Below the pieces are notes generated by a model. It searched no databases. It worked only from the letters and a program-made list of their open reading frames with translations, and was not told the DNA's origin. DNA of 64,000 nucleotides, taken from contig NZ_BCUD01000005.1 in the NCBI RefSeq assembly GCF_001591105.1, forward strand, positions 124,001-188,000, given 5' to 3'. A program made the translations under genes and the position numbers. This DNA comes from Vibrio nereis NBRC 15637. Lineage in GTDB: Bacteria; Pseudomonadota; Gammaproteobacteria; Enterobacterales; Vibrionaceae. Position 1 is the stretch's first letter. Each line of letters starts with the position of its first letter. This document shows positions 37,876 through 47,480 of this stretch, piece after piece.

Positions 37876-38979
37876 TTATTGTAACTTCTCGGGCGGCAAT
37901 GCCCAAGGCGCCTGAGTGGCGGTGTTGTCTAAGCCTAACTTCCACACTCGCCCAAAATGCTTATAGTGCCCAGCTTCTGTTCCAGCGCGAGGCCCCATGC
38001 CATGATACAGATCCAAGTGGTTGCGCTTTACGGCCCCGCCAGTATCTAACACAATAAGCAGCCTTAACTGATGAGCACCACTCCAACTTCCGTCGGCATT
38101 CAGTAACGGTACTTCCGCCAATATTGGCGTACCCATAGGGAAAATTGAGCGGTCACCCGCCACAGAAGCCATCGGCAATAATGGAATACCTGCCGAGCCA
38201 GTCACTGGCGCATCAGCTTGTGGACTAAAGAAAACATACGATGGGTTTTGCTCTAGCAGTTCTCGCACCACACCGTCATCGTTCGCCAATACCCACTCTT
38301 TGATCGCTTTCATCGACATTTTTTCACGCGGGACTTCTCCTCGCTCAATCAGCACTTTGCCGATACTGACGTACGCTTTGTTGTTCTTGCCACCGTAAGC
38401 GAAGTATTCCAGCGTATCGTCGTCTTCAAAGTGCACAAAACCGCTGCCCTGAACTTCCATCAGAAAGGGATCAATTCTGTTTGGTGCGTAACCAAGCTCT
38501 AGCCCTTGCCCTTCCAACGCCCCCGCATAAATTTGTGCTCGGGTTGGACAATTTGAACCACAATTTGGCTTGCGATATACCGGATATTTGAATGTTTCGT
38601 TCGGCTGATGGCGCAGTTCCATCACTGGCGAGAAGTAACCAGTAAACAGCACGTTCCCTTTTTTGTCTCCGCCACCTAACTGAGCCGCTTGAATATCAAA
38701 ATTGGATAATTCACGCGGGTCACCACTTTGTAATACCCATTCATTCAATTTTTCATACAGTGGCTGGTAAATAGAAGCCATTCTCGGCGATTTATTGACT
38801 ACTTGCTCAGCCTGTTTATGGAACTCGGTAAAATCTCTCGGCTTGTTAGATTCAACCAACGATGTTTTATTCAAAACTGAGTTAAATTCACCATCTAGGT
38901 ATTGTTGAGCTCTTTCGTTAGGTTGCGCGCAGCCAAGAAGTAGTGTGGCTGCGGCCATTGGAAGATATTTCTTAATCAC
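37876..38979 (-). CDS. mltA: membrane-bound lytic murein transglycosylase A
   Basis: Outer-membrane lipoprotein that cleaves peptidoglycan glycan strands with formation of 1,6-anhydromuramic acid. The signal peptide ends in the lipobox LLLGC near residue 17. The MltA core contains GYFSPVMELRHQ, VQGSGFVHFEDD and the 3D-type LIVLDTGGAVKRNHLDLYHG, whose Asp is catalytic, followed by GHYKHFGRVW. Length is 367 residues against 365 in E. coli. Confidence 0.95.
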   Translation of the reverse strand: MIKKYLPMAAATLLLGCAQPNERAQQYLDGEFNSVLNKTSLVESNKPRDFTEFHKQAEQVVNKSPRMASIYQPLYEKLNEWVLQSGDPRELSNFDIQAAQLGGGDKKGNVLFTGYFSPVMELRHQPNETFKYPVYRKPNCGSNCPTRAQIYAGALEGQGLELGYAPNRIDPFLMEVQGSGFVHFEDDDTLEYFAYGGKNNKAYVSIGKVLIERGEVPREKMSMKAIKEWVLANDDGVVRELLEQNPSYVFFSPQADAPVTGSAGIPLLPMASVAGDRSIFPMGTPILAEVPLLNADGSWSGAHQLRLLIVLDTGGAVKRNHLDLYHGMGPRAGTEAGHYKHFGRVWKLGLDNTATQAPWALPPEKLQ

Positions 38980-39047
38980 AGGTTTATTCCTTTCCAGCTA
39001 TCAGTGCAGGATGACAAACTCGAAGGAATAGCGCAACGAGAGGGCCG

Positions 39048-39530
39048 TTAACGCATGTTATTTTTAAACTTTTCTGACAATCGATACACAGGCTGGTAAT
39101 GATTTGCCGAAATAAGCTTCATTTCCGTATAGTCAGTGTTCAACACCTTAAAGCGGCGCACGGCATTTCCGACCTGATATTCAACGTACTTACCGTCAAA
39201 TGAAAACTCGGTTCCGACAAAACGGCCGTTCATTTTTACTCCTTTGGCGCTAAGGGTAAAACTGTGCGCCGAATAGCCAGCCACACCTTGTTCAACCCAT
39301 GTGCCATGTAATGGTGCTTTAGGATAAGCAACTGATAGATAAAGGTCATAAAGTGGCCTAGCTAATACAAGCGTGATCATTAAGCTTGCGAATATACCCA
39401 AATGCATAAGCCGCTCAACCCACCTTTTCTTATTGGCTGTGAGTTTATCCACTTTATTTTTTGCTGCAGTGATACTAATTTTTTCACCTATCTCTCTAAA
39501 CGTTGATTTGCTATGAAGCGAACATGGCAT
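39048..39530 (-). CDS. small membrane protein, probably DUF2850
   Basis: 160-residue protein with a basic cytoplasmic N-terminus of about 40 residues, one membrane helix (about 41-62: LGIFASLMITLVLARPLY) and a periplasmic beta-rich domain (GTWVEQGVAGYSAHSFTLSA, then NGRFVGTEFSFDGKYVEYQVG). This matches my memory of DUF2850, a family found in vibrios, but I could not check it. The function is unknown. It lies between mltA and divergent argA. Confidence 0.65.
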   Translation of the reverse strand: MPCSLHSKSTFREIGEKISITAAKNKVDKLTANKKRWVERLMHLGIFASLMITLVLARPLYDLYLSVAYPKAPLHGTWVEQGVAGYSAHSFTLSAKGVKMNGRFVGTEFSFDGKYVEYQVGNAVRRFKVLNTDYTEMKLISANHYQPVYRLSEKFKNNMR

Positions 39531-39636
39531 TCACCCACTCTCTCCATGCATGGCAACCTAATAACACTGGCTAGGATACCGAACAATGATCTAAATAAAT
39601 AGTTTGCCTTTCAGCATTAAAAACCGCTTGCCCACC

Positions 39637-39675
39637 AAAGAATAAAATTGCAGTATATTTAAATATAAATTCACA
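39637..39675 (+). promoter_or_regulatory. tandem ARG-box-like sites before argA
   Basis: Two 18-bp sequences separated by exactly 3 bp resemble ArgR boxes. The left (39637-39654, AAAGAATAAAATTGCAGT) matches 12 of 18 positions of the E. coli consensus AATGAATAATTATTCATT. The right (39658-39675, TTTAAATATAAATTCACA) matches the degenerate form WNTNAATWWWWATTNANW fully. A 14-bp palindrome TATATTTAAATATA overlaps them. Paired boxes with 3-bp spacing are the classic ArgR layout. Confidence 0.55.
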
Positions 39676-39687
39676 ATGGAACACGCC

Positions 39688-41028
39688 GTGAAATTAAGAA
39701 ATACTGCTCTAGTTAAAGGATTCAGACAGTCTGTCCCTTATGTCAATGCCCACCGCGGGAAAACCATGGTCATCATGCTGGGCGGGGAGGCAGTGGCTGA
39801 CGGTAACTTTTCTAACATCATCAGTGACCTCGCACTTTTACATAGCCTAGGCGTAAAAATTGTTCTGGTTCACGGTGCCAGGCCGCAGATAAACTCAATC
39901 CTCGAACAGAACTGTTATGCAACGCCTTACCACAAGGGCATAAGGGTGACTGATGAAACGTCATTGAATTATGTCATGCAAGCTTCTGGGCAATTGCAAT
40001 TGTCTATTACTGCCCAGCTTTCGATGAGCCTGAGCAATACGCCCATGGCAGGTACACAGCTGAACGTGGTGAGTGGCAACTTTGTCATTTCACAACCTTT
40101 AGGCGTGGATGACGGCGTGGACTATTGCCACAGCGGTAAAATAAGAAGAATCGACGTTGACGGCATCAATCGCATGCTGGATCAAGGGTCGATAGTGCTG
40201 CTTGGCCCCATCGCCAGCTCAGTAACCGGAGAGTCGTTTAATTTACTATCAGAAGAAGTGGCGACTCAGGTTGCAATAAAGCTGAAGGCAGACAAGCTCA
40301 TTGGGTTTTGTTCAGAACAAGGCGTGATTGACGAAGATGGTAACGCCGTCGCAGAACTGTTTCCTAAAGAAGCCGAACACATTTTACAAAACATGCTGAG
40401 TTCTCCAGAGCTACAGAACGAAAACTCGTCTGGAACCATGCGTTTTTTAAGAGCCTCTACGACGGCTTGCCGTGCCGGTGTACCACGCAGCCACTTAGTC
40501 AGCTACAAAGTTGATGGTGCACTAATTCAGGAGCTGTTTTCTCTGGACGGTATCGGTACACAAATTGTGCAAGCCAGTGCCGAGCAGGTGCGACTCGCTG
40601 ATATTGATGATATTGGTGGTATTCTCGATTTGATCCGGCCACTGGAAGAGCAAGGGGTGTTGGTTCGCCGCTCAAGAGAGCAACTCGAGCAAGAGATCCA
40701 TCAATTTACCATCATAGAAAAAGATGGGTTAATTATCGGCTGCGCCGCGCTATACCCTTATGTTCAAGAGAAAATGGCCGAGATGGCATGCGTGGCGATT
40801 CACTCTGAATATCGAGATGGAAACCGCGGGCTTTTACTGCTCAACCACATGAAGTTGCAATGTAAAGCGCAAGGTATAAAGCAACTGTTCGTTTTAACCA
40901 CGCACAGCTTACACTGGTTCCGCGAACAAGGTTTTCACGAGATGAGCGTAGATTTTCTCCCTTCGCACAAACAGAATTTATACAATTATCAGAGGAAATC
41001 TAAAGTATTGGCGATAGAGCTCTTTTAG
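39688..41028 (+). CDS. argA: N-acetylglutamate synthase
   Basis: First enzyme of arginine synthesis, acetylating glutamate with acetyl-CoA. The N-terminal amino-acid-kinase-like domain (about 1-280: [43 protein letters not shown]) senses arginine. The C-terminal GNAT domain (about 290-446) ends [15 protein letters not shown]. It aligns closely with E. coli ArgA throughout. GTG 39688 ([15 protein letters not shown]) is preferred because ATG 39676 has no ribosome-binding site and abuts the ARG-box-like site; ATG remains possible (450 residues). Vibrios are also known to carry a GNAT tail on ArgH, so this may not be the only synthase. Confidence 0.93.
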   Translation: MKLRNTALVKGFRQSVPYVNAHRGKTMVIMLGGEAVADGNFSNIISDLALLHSLGVKIVLVHGARPQINSILEQNCYATPYHKGIRVTDETSLNYVMQASGQLQLSITAQLSMSLSNTPMAGTQLNVVSGNFVISQPLGVDDGVDYCHSGKIRRIDVDGINRMLDQGSIVLLGPIASSVTGESFNLLSEEVATQVAIKLKADKLIGFCSEQGVIDEDGNAVAELFPKEAEHILQNMLSSPELQNENSSGTMRFLRASTTACRAGVPRSHLVSYKVDGALIQELFSLDGIGTQIVQASAEQVRLADIDDIGGILDLIRPLEEQGVLVRRSREQLEQEIHQFTIIEKDGLIIGCAALYPYVQEKMAEMACVAIHSEYRDGNRGLLLLNHMKLQCKAQGIKQLFVLTTHSLHWFREQGFHEMSVDFLPSHKQNLYNYQRKSKVLAIELF

Positions 41029-41039
41029 CGACAGATGTA

Positions 41040-41288
41040 TCAATAATGAGACAAATTTTCACCAATATCATTCTTATTACCTTCTAGATCCCCTTTATAT
41101 TGCCCTGATAATTGGTTAATATTTCGGCTCCCTACATCAGGGAGCCCACTGGACTTACTCCACTCAGTTTTATTTAGCTGAGCCGCAAGGATTGCTTGAG
41201 GTTGAAACAACATCAATACGAGCAAAACCCGATGAAAACCATTATTTGTAATTCTGTTCAAAGCTTTTGGGATATGGCAGACAACCAC
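41040..41288 (-). CDS. possible small secreted protein
   Basis: 82-codon frame with a signal-like segment, VLLVLMLFQPQAILAAQ, followed by a hydrophilic Asn/Gly/Ser-rich tail of about 45 residues. It sits in an otherwise unexplained gap between argA and recD, and its codons look normal for the region. I do not recognise a family. A later start (MLFQPQ) would shorten the signal. It overlaps the opposite-strand small ORF, so at most one may be real. Confidence 0.35.
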   Translation of the reverse strand: MVVCHIPKALNRITNNGFHRVLLVLMLFQPQAILAAQLNKTEWSKSSGLPDVGSRNINQLSGQYKGDLEGNKNDIGENLSHY

Positions 41289-41417
41289 TTACTCGAAGGT
41301 TTGGATGTCCATTGCGCCTTCCCAACAACGGAAGGGCTCAAAGCTTTTATTCTCAACTACAAAGAAAAATACGGTATTCGCAGCATCTCTTTTACCACGG
41401 TCACCGCAAACGCCTAA
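41232..41417 (+). CDS. small hypothetical protein
   Basis: 61-residue frame beginning MKTIICNSVQSFWDMADNHL, with balanced composition and an amphipathic pattern. The C-terminal half, TTEGLKAFILNYKEKYGIRS, looks like a folded helix. The frame is open back to a TTG at 41196 that has AAGGA 4 nt before it, giving 73 residues. No known family is recognised. It lies just downstream of argA in the same direction and overlaps the opposite-strand small ORF. Confidence 0.45.
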   Translation: MKTIICNSVQSFWDMADNHLLEGLDVHCAFPTTEGLKAFILNYKEKYGIRSISFTTVTANA

Positions 41418-41464
41418 TAATCATGAGATCATGTGCAAACCACGGATGGTTATGCCTAACCAGT

Positions 41465-43570
41465 TCAGTTCCTCAAACGACTGACTAAACCACTTGCCCG
41501 CTCGGTTCTCACTTTGATCCCTCGCTTTACCACTCGCTCATCGGCATACAGACTCAAGCGATTTTTCGCCCGCGTAATTCCGGTATAAATCAGCTCCCGG
41601 GTTAAGATCGGGGTAAATTCCGGAGGTAAAATCATCAACGTGTGGTCAAATTCACTGCCCTGAGATTTATGGATAGTCATCGCATAAGCGGTTTCATGCT
41701 CAGGAACGCGGCTTGGTAAGACCGATTTCACCGAACCATCTGGCAGTTCAAAGAAGACTTTTAACTTACTCTCACCATCCACATCAGTTCGAATACAAAT
41801 GCCAATATCGCCATTATAGAGCCCTAATGCATGATCATTGCGCGTGACCATCACTGGCCTGCCGTGATACCAAATCTCATCAGACACTTTTATCAGTTTG
41901 CGTGCCGCCAACGCCTTTTCAACACGTAGATTCAACCCCGTGACGCCAAAATCCCCCTCCCGAATCGCGCACAGCAGGCGGCATTTTGCAAATGCGTCCA
42001 AGGTGGCTTTCGCTCGCTGTTCAATCGATTCTGGTTCTTCCGTATCTGGATTTAACTCAATTTGATCCATACGCTTTAAATAGCCACTGTATTCACCGAC
42101 CAGAGTTTGAATCAGTTGATTATAGTGCTGGCTATCAATTGGAAAATTCTTAATATCCGCAAATGCTTTTTGCCACACTAAGTCAACGCGTTGTGCCGAG
42201 CCAGCGTTCACCGCTTTCGCCAACTGACCAATGCCGGAACGAGCGTCGAAGCGATAACTCTTTTGCAGCATGCACAAACTGTCTGCAATGCTCTCGCTTT
42301 GGCTCACTCCGCGCGACAGGGTTTGATACCCAGTCAACTGCGACACCAACTGCGCCTGCCCAGAGCTATAGCCAAATTGATTGAATGAACAAATGTCGCC
42401 CAACACTGCGCCCGCCTCTACAGACGCAAGCTGGTCTTTGTCACCCAGTAAAATTAAACGCGCGTATTTTGGCAATGCATCCACCAGCTTATACATCATG
42501 GGCAAATCCACCATTGAGGCTTCATCCACCACCAAAATATCTAGGTGCAGCGGATTGCTTTGGTTGTGACGAAACTCGGCGCTGTTCGGTATCGCCCCTA
42601 GTAAACGGTGGATGGTGCTGGCATCGGTGGGTATCGCCTGTTTCAGTTCCGGCGATACAGGCAATTGTGCTACCGCTTTACCAATCGACTCCGTGAGTCG
42701 CGCTGCCGCCTTACCCGTTGGCGCAACCAGTTTAATGGTCGGCGGCTCATTGCCTTGTTTAGATTGCTCAATCAACGCTGCAAGTAGCTTGGTGACCGTC
42801 GTTGTCTTACCTGTACCGGGTCCACCAGAAATCACCGCAAAGTTTCTCGTCAGTGCGATCGCCGCAGCCACCTTCTGCCAGTTCACGCAATGCAATAACG
42901 GCACTAACTCGTTCAATACGGTTAACTGCTCCACTCTGCTTACGCCAATCAGCTTTTGGTCTATGGCAGGCCAATCGAGGTTTTCCTCGTTGACCACATC
43001 CAGGTGATCACAAACCATTCTCTGACGCAGCACATGCGACGACTGCCCCGTTTGCTCCGCTTTTTTAAGATCTTCAAACAGATAGCGATAGTTCCTGGCA
43101 AACAAGTGATCCAATAATTCGGCAAGCTTTTTAACTTCATCGAGTTTTAGGTTCATGGGTGACCCAAAGCTATTTAACCGCTCCGCTAAGGCCACTTCGT
43201 AATGCCAGTAACGGTGTAAATAAAGCCTTTCACCATCAAAAATCATCGGTACGGGTTCGCCTGATTTACCGACCAACGAAGCATTAGCTAACTTTTTAGC
43301 CCAATCAATCGTGACAAGTTGCTGGTTCAGCTCTAACGCAGAATCTCCAAACAACCCGAGCTTTGCGGCCAAGTCGGTGCTTTGTCCCTGAGAGTCACTC
43401 AGTGGTAAACAAATATGCCCTTTGCCCAACTCACTACTCACCACTCCAGCAATGAACGCCAGTTGTTCATCTTGCGATTGGGCGAGAATGAATCTAGCAA
43501 ATTGGTAATCAAGCTGACGAACAGAGCCTTTATCGGCCAATTGTTTTAGCGTAGCAACAAGGTTGGTCAT
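41465..43570 (-). CDS. recD: exonuclease V subunit RecD
   Basis: Alpha subunit of RecBCD, the fast 5'-3' helicase. The Walker A motif is AVISGGPGTGKTTTVTKLLAAL, Walker B VVDEASMVDLPMM, and the C-terminal UvrD-like motif is YAMTIHKSQGSEFDHTLMILP with TRELIYTGITRAK. Length is 701 residues against 608 in E. coli, with the extra length mainly in the middle and N-terminal parts. It follows recB by 2 bases. Confidence 0.95.
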   Translation of the reverse strand: MTNLVATLKQLADKGSVRQLDYQFARFILAQSQDEQLAFIAGVVSSELGKGHICLPLSDSQGQSTDLAAKLGLFGDSALELNQQLVTIDWAKKLANASLVGKSGEPVPMIFDGERLYLHRYWHYEVALAERLNSFGSPMNLKLDEVKKLAELLDHLFARNYRYLFEDLKKAEQTGQSSHVLRQRMVCDHLDVVNEENLDWPAIDQKLIGVSRVEQLTVLNELVPLLHCVNWQKVAAAIALTRNFAVISGGPGTGKTTTVTKLLAALIEQSKQGNEPPTIKLVAPTGKAAARLTESIGKAVAQLPVSPELKQAIPTDASTIHRLLGAIPNSAEFRHNQSNPLHLDILVVDEASMVDLPMMYKLVDALPKYARLILLGDKDQLASVEAGAVLGDICSFNQFGYSSGQAQLVSQLTGYQTLSRGVSQSESIADSLCMLQKSYRFDARSGIGQLAKAVNAGSAQRVDLVWQKAFADIKNFPIDSQHYNQLIQTLVGEYSGYLKRMDQIELNPDTEEPESIEQRAKATLDAFAKCRLLCAIREGDFGVTGLNLRVEKALAARKLIKVSDEIWYHGRPVMVTRNDHALGLYNGDIGICIRTDVDGESKLKVFFELPDGSVKSVLPSRVPEHETAYAMTIHKSQGSEFDHTLMILPPEFTPILTRELIYTGITRAKNRLSLYADERVVKRGIKVRTERASGLVSRLRN

Positions 43571-43572
43571 GA

Positions 43573-46500
43573 CTAAATTAACTCCATCTGGCCAGAACTG
43601 TTGTGTTTGGTATCGAGAGGCAGACCATCAATCAGCCGATCCATATCTTGTAAAAACTCTAAGGTTGGTTTCGCAGAAAAAATACCGTTGTCACTTTCGC
43701 CATCCATGCCACGTAAGAACAAGTAGTACACACCGCCAAAATGCTGCTGATAATCGTAATCAGGTAGTCGGCTGCGTAAGAAACGATGCAGCGCCAACGC
43801 ATAAATCTGATATTGCAGATCGTATCTATGGTCAGCCATGGCCGCTTGCAGCGCTGCGCCATGATAATGGGAAACATCGTCACCTAAGTAGTTGGACTTC
43901 CAGTCCAGCACGTAATATTTACCATTGTGTTCAAACACCAAGTCAATAAAACCTTTCAGCATGCCTTGCACGGTTTGGAAGCCCAGATCGCCCGCCTTGG
44001 CCGACAATGGATCATGGCGCTGGATGACACGGTTAAGTGCTGGTGATGCCAGTACCTCTATCGGCAGTAAGAACTCCATCTCCACCAGTCGCTGTGACGG
44101 CTGTTTCTGATTGAGCACAATACTCTTGCCATCAAGAGGGGTCGCCAGCACGGTATCGATCAGTGTCTGTAGAATTGGCAACCAGCTTTCGTCCAGTTGC
44201 TCGCTTTCCATTAGAGAGACGATCATCTGCGTATTATCTTCACTGGATGCAGGCTGGGTAAACTCCACTTCTTCGAACAGGCTGTGTAAGAAAGTACCTG
44301 GGCGTGCGCCTCGCGGAAAGGTGAAGATTGACTGTTCTGGCTCAACGAGTTCCTCTTGCTCGTCTTCGCCGGATGAATCGACATCCAAGCGCATTAAATC
44401 GGTTAATGCATCATCACCATGCTGGCTATGCCCTTGCTTGATCAACCCCGAGTAACTGGTGATGCGCCAATTTCTGTCTATCTCATTTTGCAGTTCTCTG
44501 GCACTGAGATGCACCTTTTCTGATTGCAAAAGAGCAAATGGACTCTCTTGCTCATCGGGCAAATCAGCCAAAGTGACACAATCTAGCGCTTGCGCTTGCT
44601 GTTGCAGCACTTGGGTTAAATCGGAGATGCCGCCTTCTTGCCCATTTTGCAACAAACAACCCATTGCACTGCGATGCACCCCGGTTGGCTCTTTGGTTGA
44701 TCGGCCATTGCGGATCGGTGCCGCACCGACAAAACAGCCGTAAACCGCACGAGTGAGCGCAACGTAGATCAAGCGTAAATCTTCCGCCAAGCGTTCTTTA
44801 TCTGCTTGCGCTAACGCCGTATCCTGACCAGTAATATCAAGTACTGTGCGGTCTAATTTGGCATCATAGTATTTCGCTTCGCTGGCTTCACGGTAACTCA
44901 ACACAAACGGTAAGAACACCAGATCATACTCCAGGCCTTTGGATTTATGAATCGTGACGATTTGAACTAAGTTGCGTTCTGATTCCAAACGCTGGATCTG
45001 ATCATCACTGCCACCCAAGCCATTGTCGGCGTCACTGATGGCCTGAGCCAACCAGCGTAATAAACCGTGGTCGCTATCCAGATCCTGACTCGCTTGCTGC
45101 AGCTGTTCGCCGATATGCATGATATCTGTCAGCGCTCGCTCGCCGTTTTCTTCTTCAAGCAGGCGCTCCGCGATATGGCGTTTACTCATCACACTGCGCA
45201 GCATTGGCAACACACCGCGCTGAACCCAAAGTCTGCGGTATTCTTTGAATTCATTGATCGCGTTTTCCCACTCGTTCTCATCATTATTGAGCTTATCGAG
45301 TGTCCCCGCATCGAGTGCAAATAATTCAGAAGCCAAACTGGCGCGCAACGCGCGATCGTTTTCTGGCGTCAACACCGCTTGCAGTAAACGCTGTATGTCT
45401 TGTGCCATCGTCGAGATAAATACGCTATCGCGGTTAGACAGATACACGCTGGCAATGCCCTGTTTCGCTAACGCCTGTTTGACCATGCGCCCTTCGTTAC
45501 CAGTACGAACCAGCACCGCAATGTCTCCGGCTTGTATCGGCTGCTTGCCTTTCTCACTTTCAAAGTAGGCTTGCTGCTCCTGCGACGCACTAAGGATCTC
45601 TTGAATTTGGTCAGCCGTCGCTTTTGCCATCGCCTTAAGGTAATCCCCTTTCGGCAGTGGTTTTTCTTCCGCCTCTTGCAGCCAATAAGTCAACGCGGGT
45701 TGCTTTTGACCACCCATAGTCCAAATACGTTGCTGGGCTTTCGGACTGTGGTTGACCGGATGAAATGGGATGTCGTCATCATAGATAAACGGGCTGTCTG
45801 GCAAATCAAATACCTGATTCACCGCCGCAATCATATCGGCGCTGGATCGCCAGTTTGTTCCAAGGGTAAAGTGCGAAGAAACCTGATTACGCGCTTTGAT
45901 ATAGGTAAAAATATCCGCGCCACGGAAACCGTAAATCGCCTGCTTTGGGTCACCGATCATAAACAAGCCACATTCCGGATTATTGAGATAGATGCGGCTA
46001 AAAATACTGTATTGCAACGGGTCGGTATCTTGGAACTCATCGATCATTGCCACTGGATACAGCGTGCGAATACGCTCGGTCAATTGCTCGGAGTCATCGC
46101 TGTCAATCGCGGCCGACAAGTTGGTTAGCAAGTCATCAAACGATAGCCACTGCTTTTGCTGCTTAGCCTGCGCCAACATATCGCGACAATGTTCAATCGC
46201 ATGAGCTAACAGCGGCGCTTTTAAAGAGACAGGCTCAGCAATAAATACATCTATTGCAGCGAATACGGCGTGGGTGGGTGGCGTCCCTTTTGGCGTTTTC
46301 TCGTTTAGTGTGCTCTGGGCAAACTTCTCCAGCTTGTCTGGGTAGTCGTAGCTGGTGGTTTCAGATGCAGCCCACACATTGACGGCTTCGAGCCAGGTTG
46401 GCAGGGATTTTTTTGTATAGCTGCGTTTATTGATATCGGAGTCGCTGATCAGCGCCAGATAATCATCCTGATCTTTGCGCCAGAGCGCTTTTAACTCGTC

Positions 46501-47193
46501 AATGCGTTGCAAGTTTTCTTGGTGCAGTTCCGCCAAGCTGCCTTGCATTGCTTCAACCGTCAACTTTAACGGCAAGCCCGTTAGGTAGTTGTTCACATCA
46601 GCGAGTAGAGCTGCGGGCGATGCCCATATGCGGCGCACTTCACCCGCTAAATGGATCGGCAATGGGTAGAAATTGCGGCGCCAGTAATCCGCGACAATCT
46701 GCGCTTTTAGGTGGCTCTCATCGGTCACAAACTCATTGTTAAATCGGCTGCCGGACTCAAACGCATTTTGCGTTAACATACGTTGGCAAAAGCCATGGAT
46801 GGTAAACACGGCGGCTTCATCCATTTGTCGCTCCGCTTGCAACAAAATTTCCGCCGCTTGCTGATGATCGACCACTTCTTCAAGCAGTGGCTCAATGACC
46901 GGATCGCTGCTTTTACCCCGGGCGAAGGCCAAACGCGCATCATGAATGCGGGCGCGAATACGGTCACGCAGCTCTGCCGTTGCCGCTTCGGTAAACGTCA
47001 CCACCAGGATTTGATCCACCGTCAGTGGCACCTGATGTTTAGTGTCAGGACACCCATGACCCAAAAGCAACCTTAGGTAAAGGCCTGCAATGGTAAACGT
47101 TTTTCCCGTACCAGCTGATGCTTCAATTAAGCGAGCGCCATGTAAAGGAAAAGTCATGGTGTTAAGCGGAGTAACCACTGACTTAGCTGTCAT
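43573..47193 (-). CDS. recB: exonuclease V subunit RecB
   Basis: Beta subunit of RecBCD, a 3'-5' helicase with the complex's only nuclease. The Walker A motif is LIEASAGTGKTFTIAGLYLR, Walker B AMIDEFQDTDPLQYSIF, and the helicase core includes VTIHKSKGLEYDLVFLPF. The C-terminal nuclease domain shows LKGFIDLVFEHNGKYYVLDW followed by K-S-N-Y, the catalytic Asp and Lys, and loads RecA after Chi. ATG 47193 (MTAKSVVTPLNTM) is preferred; an upstream start at 47229 would add 12 residues. Length is 1206 residues (E. coli 1180). Confidence 0.96.
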   Translation of the reverse strand: MTAKSVVTPLNTMTFPLHGARLIEASAGTGKTFTIAGLYLRLLLGHGCPDTKHQVPLTVDQILVVTFTEAATAELRDRIRARIHDARLAFARGKSSDPVIEPLLEEVVDHQQAAEILLQAERQMDEAAVFTIHGFCQRMLTQNAFESGSRFNNEFVTDESHLKAQIVADYWRRNFYPLPIHLAGEVRRIWASPAALLADVNNYLTGLPLKLTVEAMQGSLAELHQENLQRIDELKALWRKDQDDYLALISDSDINKRSYTKKSLPTWLEAVNVWAASETTSYDYPDKLEKFAQSTLNEKTPKGTPPTHAVFAAIDVFIAEPVSLKAPLLAHAIEHCRDMLAQAKQQKQWLSFDDLLTNLSAAIDSDDSEQLTERIRTLYPVAMIDEFQDTDPLQYSIFSRIYLNNPECGLFMIGDPKQAIYGFRGADIFTYIKARNQVSSHFTLGTNWRSSADMIAAVNQVFDLPDSPFIYDDDIPFHPVNHSPKAQQRIWTMGGQKQPALTYWLQEAEEKPLPKGDYLKAMAKATADQIQEILSASQEQQAYFESEKGKQPIQAGDIAVLVRTGNEGRMVKQALAKQGIASVYLSNRDSVFISTMAQDIQRLLQAVLTPENDRALRASLASELFALDAGTLDKLNNDENEWENAINEFKEYRRLWVQRGVLPMLRSVMSKRHIAERLLEEENGERALTDIMHIGEQLQQASQDLDSDHGLLRWLAQAISDADNGLGGSDDQIQRLESERNLVQIVTIHKSKGLEYDLVFLPFVLSYREASEAKYYDAKLDRTVLDITGQDTALAQADKERLAEDLRLIYVALTRAVYGCFVGAAPIRNGRSTKEPTGVHRSAMGCLLQNGQEGGISDLTQVLQQQAQALDCVTLADLPDEQESPFALLQSEKVHLSARELQNEIDRNWRITSYSGLIKQGHSQHGDDALTDLMRLDVDSSGEDEQEELVEPEQSIFTFPRGARPGTFLHSLFEEVEFTQPASSEDNTQMIVSLMESEQLDESWLPILQTLIDTVLATPLDGKSIVLNQKQPSQRLVEMEFLLPIEVLASPALNRVIQRHDPLSAKAGDLGFQTVQGMLKGFIDLVFEHNGKYYVLDWKSNYLGDDVSHYHGAALQAAMADHRYDLQYQIYALALHRFLRSRLPDYDYQQHFGGVYYLFLRGMDGESDNGIFSAKPTLEFLQDMDRLIDGLPLDTKHNSSGQMELI

Positions 47194-47480
47194 AAATTCA
47201 TTGCCCTTAGATATCACTCTGGAAGACAAATGTGATCCAGATTTAAAAATAAAAACTATTAATAATCGATGTAAGAAAGTAACGGGTTTATGCGAACCAT
47301 CTCACAGCAAAGGGGCACATTAACCGATAGTATCCGCCGCACGTGTTGAGCAGGAAACCACTGCAATATACCCAACGAATAATGGTCCCTCTGACCTGTG
47401 GCCGTACAGCGAACGCCCTACACTATAATGATTTACTGGCGGCCACTCATTTCCCCCTGCTTTTACGCATTTCGAATCGG

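Noticed and set aside
42612..43007. 131-codon plus-strand frame inside recD
   Set aside because: It lies wholly antisense to the conserved RecD helicase core and resembles no protein; the same applies to the many other long frames inside recB, recC and the gua genes.
45532..46128. 198-codon plus-strand frame inside recB
   Set aside because: It is antisense to conserved RecB helicase motifs, with no recognisable domain and no ribosome-binding site.
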